10,411 bases of DNA from an uncultured Oscillospiraceae bacterium (lineage in GTDB: Bacteria; Bacillota; Clostridia; Oscillospirales; Oscillospiraceae), in assembly GCA_934573735.1 (NCBI GenBank), contig CAKTMC010000028.1, forward strand, positions 1 to 10,411. The letters run 5' to 3'. The notes below the pieces were generated by a model. That model had not been told where the DNA came from and did no database searches. It was given only the letters and a program-made list of their open reading frames with translations. Shown piece by piece: positions 6,175 to 10,411 of the stretch (its first letter is position 1; each line of letters opens with the position of its first letter). The translations under genes and the position numbers were made by a program.

Positions 6175-8570
6175 GTGCCGCCCACTTCCTCCGGGCGGGT
6201 CGTCATTACCCGGTATAGCTCGGTATTTTGCGGAAAACGGTCAAGGAAAGGCAGGACCACGTTTCCGTAGAAGATCAGCCCCTCGCCCGCTTCGGTATGG
6301 GTAACGTATTTCATCTGCTGCGGGGAGATATTGAGCTGCCTTGCAAGGATTTCCCGGTCGCCCTGCGCCTGATTGAGCATGAGGACAAAATCGCTGTTCT
6401 CAAAGATATTCTCAACTTCGCGGCTGCTCAAAAGGTCTTTGACATTCTGCGTGATGGCGGTTGGGATCCCGCCCCATTTACGAAAACGCTTCCAAATCTC
6501 CACGGAATAGGCGGCGGTTTGTTCCTCTTTGAGGAGCAAATGAAACTCGTCCATGTAGTAGCGGGTGGATTTCTTTTCAGCCCGGTTTATGGTTACTCTG
6601 TTCCACACCTGATCCTGCACAATGAGCATCCCCAGCTTTTTAAGCTGTTTCCCAAGCTGCTTGATGTCAAAGCAGACAAGGCGGTTTGAAAGCTCCACAT
6701 TGGTACGGTGGTTAAAGACATTCAGACTGCCCGAAACGTAAAGCTCCAATGCCGCCGCCACCCGCGCCGCTTCCGGCTCCGGCTGTCTTAAAAGCTCGTC
6801 GTAAAGGTCGCCGAGGATCGGCATTTTCGCCGGGTCGGGGGCGGCTAAAAACGGGCGGTACACGTTTCTTACGCTGCGGTCAATGACGGTCTTTTCCACG
6901 GGCATCAGCCCCTCCTTGCCGCCGATGACAAGCTCACAGAGGGAAAGGAGAAAGTCGCTTTTCAGCGCAAGGGGGTTGTCGTCCTCACTGTAATTGAGGT
7001 TAATATCCATAGGGTTGACATACTGTGTGCTTGTGGGGGAAATGCGGATCACCTGTCCGTGCAGGCGGCGCACAAGGGGGTAATACTCCGCTTCCGGGTC
7101 GCAGATGATGATGTCGTCGTCGGTAATGAGAAAAGCGTTTGTGATTTCCCGCTTCGCCGCAAAGCTCTTGCCGCTTCCGGGGGTGCCGAGGATCAGCCCG
7201 TTGGGGTTTTTAAGCCGCTTGCGGTCACAGAGGATCATATTGCTCGACAGGGCGTTCAGCCCGTAATAGAGTGCCGCGCCCTGCTGAAAAAGCTCCTGCG
7301 TGATAAAGGGAATGAAAATCGCAGTGCTTGATGTGGTAAGCCCCCGCTGGATGGGGATCAGGTTCTCGCCCAGCGGAACAGAGGACATCAGCCCCGCCTC
7401 CTGCTGGTAGTCAAGGCGGGTGAGAGCGCAGTTGTATTTCTGCGCGATGCCCGCCGCTGCGAATATGTCATTTTCCAGCTTTCGCTTCGTGTCCGCCATA
7501 TTTACCACAAGGAAAGTCAGGAGAAACATTCGCTCATTGCGGCTCTGCAAGTCCTGCAAGAGATTTTTCGCTTCGCCGCCGAACATGGCAAGGTCAGAGG
7601 GGATGATGTCCATATCGTAGCCGCTGCGTACCGCTTTCTTTTGTTCCTCAATCTTCATTTTGTCAAGGTCGGTAATTTTGCGCTTGATGGTCTTGATGGC
7701 TTCGGTCTGGTCGATGCTCTTGATGTGGAGATTGACGACGATCCCCGTTTCAAGGTCGAGAATATCCGCAAGCATACGGTCGTTCAGCTCCGGCGCAAGG
7801 ATTTCAAGGAAACTGACCGCGCCGATTTTGCGTCCCATACGGAAATATCTGCCCTCGCCGAAACGGAACGAGGACGGGGCGATAAAGTCCTTTGTGGTAA
7901 GCCCCGACGGGGTGAGCCAGTCCCAAGAGAAACGGAACGGTTCTCCCTCCGGGTGGAATACGCTGTGCAGGGCTTCCAGCCGTTCATAGCCCGTCATGGG
8001 GCGGGCGGCTGCGCCCAGCACCTTAAAATTATTCAGTATGTCGGTTTCAATACGGGCAAGCCGCGCCTTTGCCGCGTTCAGATTGTCCGCTTCCACGGAA
8101 AAGGTAATGTACTTTGACTTTACAAAGCCGTTGTTGCCCTTTGCAAGCTGATGTTTCAGCATATCCGCGTATTCGGTGCGGATGGAATTGAAAGCGTCGT
8201 TTTGCGCGGGGATCGCAACGACCTCCTCCGCGCCGCCGCTGCGCGTTCCCCGGTTGATAAAGGAAAGCTGCACACTAACGGTCGCGTCAAAATAGTTGAG
8301 AAAGTCGCACCAGTTTTCAAAAATGGCGGTCTTATCGTCTGCCTGCGCAAGCTGGTAGTTGATGTCGTCGTAAGCGATGCTCTTGGAGTATTTCTTTTCC
8401 GTAACCTTGCAGATACCGTCCGGGTACATGGCAAGATACGGTATGGTCTGCTGCGCGGTGTGCGCCTTTCCGTCGCCCTTTGCCGCTCGGATCAGGGCGG
8501 CGATTTCCTTTTTCTCGGCGCGGGTGAGCTTACGCCTGTTTCCTGCGTGTTTTGCGTTTGCCGTTGACAA
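6171..8570 (-). CDS. virB4: VirB4/TraE-type conjugation ATPase
   Basis: A 799-residue cytoplasmic ATPase that powers assembly of, or transfer through, the type IV secretion channel. Numbered from the chosen TTG start: an N-terminal VirB4 region (about 1-440), then Walker A GTPGSGKS at 462-469, a DPEAEYYPLV segment at about 491-500, Walker B RYYMDEFHLLL with Asp674-Glu675, and a glutamine motif AITQN near 705-708, ending near the conserved GEGLIFYGN. All NTPase motifs are intact. The open frame continues upstream to an ATG at 8618, but that ATG has no SD. The TTG at 8570 has AAAAGGAGG 9 bases before it and gives the expected N-terminus (STANAKHAGNRRKLTRAEKK). It then overlaps the prgI end by 41 bases. 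This is the counterpart of Tn916 Orf16. Family assignment is firm; the start is likely. Confidence 0.95.
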   Translation of the reverse strand: MSTANAKHAGNRRKLTRAEKKEIAALIRAAKGDGKAHTAQQTIPYLAMYPDGICKVTEKKYSKSIAYDDINYQLAQADDKTAIFENWCDFLNYFDATVSVQLSFINRGTRSGGAEEVVAIPAQNDAFNSIRTEYADMLKHQLAKGNNGFVKSKYITFSVEADNLNAAKARLARIETDILNNFKVLGAAARPMTGYERLEALHSVFHPEGEPFRFSWDWLTPSGLTTKDFIAPSSFRFGEGRYFRMGRKIGAVSFLEILAPELNDRMLADILDLETGIVVNLHIKSIDQTEAIKTIKRKITDLDKMKIEEQKKAVRSGYDMDIIPSDLAMFGGEAKNLLQDLQSRNERMFLLTFLVVNMADTKRKLENDIFAAAGIAQKYNCALTRLDYQQEAGLMSSVPLGENLIPIQRGLTTSSTAIFIPFITQELFQQGAALYYGLNALSSNMILCDRKRLKNPNGLILGTPGSGKSFAAKREITNAFLITDDDIIICDPEAEYYPLVRRLHGQVIRISPTSTQYVNPMDINLNYSEDDNPLALKSDFLLSLCELVIGGKEGLMPVEKTVIDRSVRNVYRPFLAAPDPAKMPILGDLYDELLRQPEPEAARVAAALELYVSGSLNVFNHRTNVELSNRLVCFDIKQLGKQLKKLGMLIVQDQVWNRVTINRAEKKSTRYYMDEFHLLLKEEQTAAYSVEIWKRFRKWGGIPTAITQNVKDLLSSREVENIFENSDFVLMLNQAQGDREILARQLNISPQQMKYVTHTEAGEGLIFYGNVVLPFLDRFPQNTELYRVMTTRPEEVGGT
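6178..6198 (-). promoter_or_regulatory. Hairpin with the Shine-Dalgarno site of the methyltransferase in its loop
   Basis: On the minus strand CCGCCC (6198-6193) and GGGCGG (6183-6178) are perfect complements enclosing a 9-base loop, GGAGGAAGT, that contains the ribosome binding site of the methyltransferase starting at 6174. Three bases separate the hairpin from the ATG. The whole element lies in the last codons of virB4. Sequence and pairing are seen directly; any control function is inference. Confidence 0.5.
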
Positions 8571-8922
8571 TAGCCGATACCTCCTTTTCAAGTTGTCTTT
8601 GCCGTTCGAGGACGGCATAGAAGTTTTCCGTCTGATAGGGTCTTTCTTTCGGACGGATAAATTTTGTCTGTATGATGTTCTTAATCAGCGTTTCAAGGGG
8701 CTGCCCGTGCTTTTCGTACATGGCGAACAGAAAGCAGGGCAGCATAACGAGGATCATCACGAACGCCGCAAGGCTTGTGCCTGTGCTGCCTTTGAGCAAA
8801 AAGAAAAGCGGCAGTCCGACAAGGAGCGCCGCCGCAAAGAAAATAAGCTGTCGCTTCGTGAGATTGAAAGCGACCTTTGTTTTGATGCGTGACAGGTCTT
8901 TGGGAACGGGTACATACGCCAT
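8530..8922 (-). CDS. PrgI family inner-membrane conjugation protein (VirB3-like)
   Basis: A 130-residue membrane protein of the PrgI family, the Gram-positive equivalent of VirB3, normally encoded just upstream of virB4 as here. Seen: N-terminal AYVPVPKDLSRIKTKVAFNL typical of the family, two hydrophobic helices at about 25-43 and 49-69 separated by a short Gly/Ser/Thr turn, then a soluble tail containing KNIIQTKFIRPKERPYQTEN and a strongly basic end (KRKTRRKQ). It should anchor the VirB4 ATPase to the inner-membrane channel. The ATG is preceded by AAAGGAGA with 7 bases spacing, in the 17-base gap after the MT-A70 gene. Its last 41 bases overlap virB4 from the TTG start, so expression of the two is probably coupled. 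Confidence 0.93.
   Translation of the reverse strand: MAYVPVPKDLSRIKTKVAFNLTKRQLIFFAAALLVGLPLFFLLKGSTGTSLAAFVMILVMLPCFLFAMYEKHGQPLETLIKNIIQTKFIRPKERPYQTENFYAVLERQRQLEKEVSAIVNGKRKTRRKQA
8580..8588 (-). promoter_or_regulatory. Shine-Dalgarno site deciding the TTG start of virB4
   Basis: AAAAGGAGG on the minus strand lies inside prgI, with 9 bases to the TTG at 8570. The ATG at 8618 in the same frame lacks any purine-rich site before it (the preceding bases read GGAAAACTTCT), so the TTG is preferred. Confidence 0.75.
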
Positions 8923-8939
8923 AGAAAAATCTCCTTTCG

Positions 8940-9500
8940 TTACATTTCAATACTGTTTGGGAGTTCGTTGCCCCATATATCCCACCCCGGCGTTTTCTGT
9001 CGGGCAAACAGCTCAATCCGGGGCAAATCCCCCATAAGGGCAACGATTTTTTCCCGCGCTGCATCCGGCTTTTTGCTGTGCTGCTCTATGGGGCTGATAA
9101 GAAACTGATGTACGCCCGCCGACTGCCGCTTGGGTTTGCCCTTGGTCGCCAGCAGACAGATTTCCGCGTTGCTGCGCGTCCAATAGCCCATACCGTAAAA
9201 CCAGGACGGGCTTTTGCGGTTACGTTTGAGCCAAACGAACGCCACAGTCCGATACCGAAAGTCCCATGCGCGGATCAGCCGCAGAGCTTCGGGAAGCTGC
9301 GGAAAGGTCGCCCACAAAAACAGGGCGCAGTCCTTCGCCGCCAGCTCCGGCACGGGCAGGGCGCACAGCTCGTCAATGCCCATGGTGGGATAGTGCTTTT
9401 CCGCTGCGCCCTGCACCTTGCTCCGTTCATACCGCCACGGGGGATCTGCGTAAATAACGCTGTATTTCTTGGTGATGGAAAACCTCCTTTTAATGTGCAT
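8940..9500 (-). CDS. MT-A70 family N6-adenine methyltransferase
   Basis: A protein of up to 186 residues in the MT-A70 family, whose bacterial and phage members methylate adenine N6, usually in DNA. Seen, from the ATG at 9500: catalytic DPPW at 19-22 in YSVIYADPPWRY, the family segment GYWTRSNAEICLLATKGKP (about 105-123), and the closing block RIELFARQKTPGWDIWGNE. The start is uncertain. The ATG at 9500 overlaps the VirB6-like gene by 11 bases and has no SD before it. The strong SD AAAGGAGGTT lies after it (9490-9481), and the codon at the right distance is an ATC (9476), giving 178 residues beginning at ITKKYSVIYADPPW. It sits between the VirB6-like and prgI genes with no restriction enzyme partner. 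A role in protecting the transferred DNA is inference; target specificity is unknown. Confidence 0.9.
   Translation of the reverse strand: MHIKRRFSITKKYSVIYADPPWRYERSKVQGAAEKHYPTMGIDELCALPVPELAAKDCALFLWATFPQLPEALRLIRAWDFRYRTVAFVWLKRNRKSPSWFYGMGYWTRSNAEICLLATKGKPKRQSAGVHQFLISPIEQHSKKPDAAREKIVALMGDLPRIELFARQKTPGWDIWGNELPNSIEM
9481..9490 (-). promoter_or_regulatory. Strong Shine-Dalgarno site inside the MT-A70 reading frame
   Basis: AAAGGAGGTT on the minus strand starts at the last base of the VirB6-like TAA stop (9492-9490). AGGAGG is followed by TTTTCC and then ATC at 9476-9474, a near-ideal initiation spacing. No ATG, GTG or TTG in frame lies at a usable distance downstream. The site therefore points to an ATC start, or to a lost ATG. 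Confidence 0.6.
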
Positions 9501-10359
9501 GGAATAATGATTTTGCCAGTGCGCCGGATTTCAAAAGGTTAAAGCAAAGCAGCACCGTATAGGCTGCGATGGAGAATATCGCGGTGTGCAGATTATCCGC
9601 TATAACCATGTTGTTTACCAAAACCGCGTAAATGCCGACGCATATCATAATGAGGAAGCCTTGAAAGCCGAGGGCAAACAGGCCTTTTAAGTAGTTGTTT
9701 CCGATTTGCCCCCATTCCCGGTTTGTCATGGTGGCGAATGGGATAGGCGATACGGAGCAGTACAGGTAAATCTCAATCATACGCCCGTACAAAACAACCG
9801 TTATCAGCACCGACATGATTTTCATGCAAAGGCTGACAAGGCTTGTTTCGAGCATAAGCAAGAGCAGTTCGGGGATTTCCATTGCGTCAAGTCCGGCTTG
9901 CATGGACGAGAGTGCGGCGGCAACATCAATGCTGGTGCTGCCGCCGATCACGCCCGCCGCGCCGGAAACAATGTGCTGCGCCATGTCGAATACCGCCATA
10001 GTGATGTCAAAGGTATGCGTGACGATAAACACCGCAACGAACGCTTTGAAAAACCACTTAAAGAACATGAACGTGTCAATATCGTGCATATTGTTCTTTT
10101 CCGTTACCATGCTGATAAGCTCCACGCATAGAACGTAGGTAATGACAAGCCCCGCAATGGGGACGATCACATTTTCCGATAGCGTCTGTATCATGGAAAA
10201 TATGCTTGCGTTCCACCCCTGCGGGGTCTTGCCTACCTCGGCGGCAATCGTACCGACCTTTTCGTTTACGTCCCCGAACATAGTTGACAGATTTCCGTTG
10301 ATCGCTCCGATCAGGATTTCCTTGATCCATTCGTTAATCGCGTCAAGTATGCTCTGCAT
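9490..10359 (-). CDS. VirB6/TrbL-like polytopic conjugation protein
   Basis: A 289-residue integral membrane protein matching the TrbL/VirB6-like channel component of Tn1549-type elements (Orf15-like position in Tn916 terms). Seen: an amphipathic N-terminus (MQSILDAINEWIKEILIGAI), then hydrophobic segments at about 60-86, 99-118, 163-195, 223-248 and 255-276, and a conserved-looking loop PFATMTNREWGQIGNNYLKG (207-226) before the penultimate helix. It would form part of the inner-membrane pore with PrgI and VirB4. The ATG at 10359 follows the Maff2-like stop by 16 bases, with only a weak purine-rich sequence (GGCGGTAATG) before it, so it may rely on coupled translation. The stop lies within the start region of the MT-A70 gene. 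The family is recognised from gene order and the TNREWGQ block; exact subfamily is less sure. Confidence 0.88.
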   Translation of the reverse strand: MQSILDAINEWIKEILIGAINGNLSTMFGDVNEKVGTIAAEVGKTPQGWNASIFSMIQTLSENVIVPIAGLVITYVLCVELISMVTEKNNMHDIDTFMFFKWFFKAFVAVFIVTHTFDITMAVFDMAQHIVSGAAGVIGGSTSIDVAAALSSMQAGLDAMEIPELLLLMLETSLVSLCMKIMSVLITVVLYGRMIEIYLYCSVSPIPFATMTNREWGQIGNNYLKGLFALGFQGFLIMICVGIYAVLVNNMVIADNLHTAIFSIAAYTVLLCFNLLKSGALAKSLFHAH

Positions 10360-10375
10360 AGGACATTACCGCCGC

Positions 10376-10411
10376 TTAACCGAACAGCCCTTTGAGCAGG
10401 GGAACGAGAAC
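10376..10411 (-). CDS. Maff2-like small membrane protein, C-terminal end only
   Basis: The reverse strand at the right edge reads in frame VLVPLLKGLFG followed by a TAA stop at 10378-10376. This resembles the end of Maff2 family proteins (hydrophobic small proteins of about 70 residues ending in a sequence like IPLLSGLF), which are encoded directly upstream of the TrbL-like gene in Tn1549-like elements. Only 11 codons are present, the 5' end lies outside the window, and the assignment rests on this short match plus gene order. Confidence 0.6.
   Translation of the reverse strand, partial: VLVPLLKGLFG

Noticed and set aside
8377..8892. Plus-strand open frame of 171 codons opposite virB4 and prgI
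   Set aside because: Antisense to two conserved genes, without a start signal or recognisable product.
8693..9064. Minus-strand open frame of 123 codons across the MT-A70/prgI junction
   Set aside because: It lies out of frame over two recognised genes that have proper starts; its product has no family features.
5224..9500. Possible restriction-modification system
   Set aside because: Two methyltransferases are present but every neighbouring gene is an identified conjugation gene, and no open frame resembles a restriction endonuclease; they are better called orphan enzymes.
1..10411. Relaxase, coupling protein, integrase, origin of transfer, attachment site, CRISPR, tRNA or IS
   Set aside because: None of their signatures was found. 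The window appears to cover only the channel part of the element, with oriT and recombination modules outside it.

Overview
The window is the mating-apparatus part of an integrative and conjugative element (ICE) of the Tn1549/CTn type found in gut Clostridia and other Firmicutes. The evidence is the gene set and its order: Maff2-like tail, VirB6/TrbL-like membrane protein, PrgI (VirB3-like), VirB4 ATPase, CHAP peptidoglycan hydrolase, DUF4315, DUF4366 and topoisomerase III. Strong AGGAGG-type Shine-Dalgarno (SD) sites, occasional TTG starts and a GC-rich composition (judged by eye) fit a moderately high-GC Firmicute. The species cannot be told from this window.

Layout. Every supported gene is on the minus strand, so transcription runs from right to left. 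From the right edge: the last codons of a Maff2-like small membrane protein (10376-10411); a VirB6/TrbL-like polytopic protein (9490-10359); an MT-A70 family adenine methyltransferase (8940-9500); PrgI (8530-8922); the VirB4 ATPase (6171-8570); a TSPPY-type DNA methyltransferase (5224-6174); a membrane-anchored CHAP hydrolase (3110-5227); DUF4315 (2829-3086); a secreted and membrane-anchored DUF4366 protein (2141-2839); and topB (33-2144). Neighbours overlap by 4 to 41 bases or are separated by at most 23 bases. There is no room for internal promoters of ordinary form, so this looks like a piece of one long polycistronic transcript whose promoter lies beyond the right edge.

How the genes fit together. 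The VirB6-like protein, PrgI and Maff2 would form the inner-membrane channel, VirB4 would power it, the CHAP protein would open the peptidoglycan, and DUF4366/DUF4315 are accessory parts conserved in this ICE family. Topoisomerase III probably handles DNA topology during transfer or replication of the element. Relaxase, coupling protein, integrase and excisionase are not in the window.

The least routine aspect is two methyltransferases of different families inside the mating-pore operon, with no restriction endonuclease beside either. Their translation-start regions are also unusual. The MT-A70 gene has its only good SD inside the open reading frame, six bases before an ATC codon. The second methyltransferase has its SD in the loop of a perfect GC hairpin next to the start codon. 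No tRNA, rRNA, CRISPR array, insertion sequence or attachment site was seen, and no stretch longer than about 32 bases lacks a gene.
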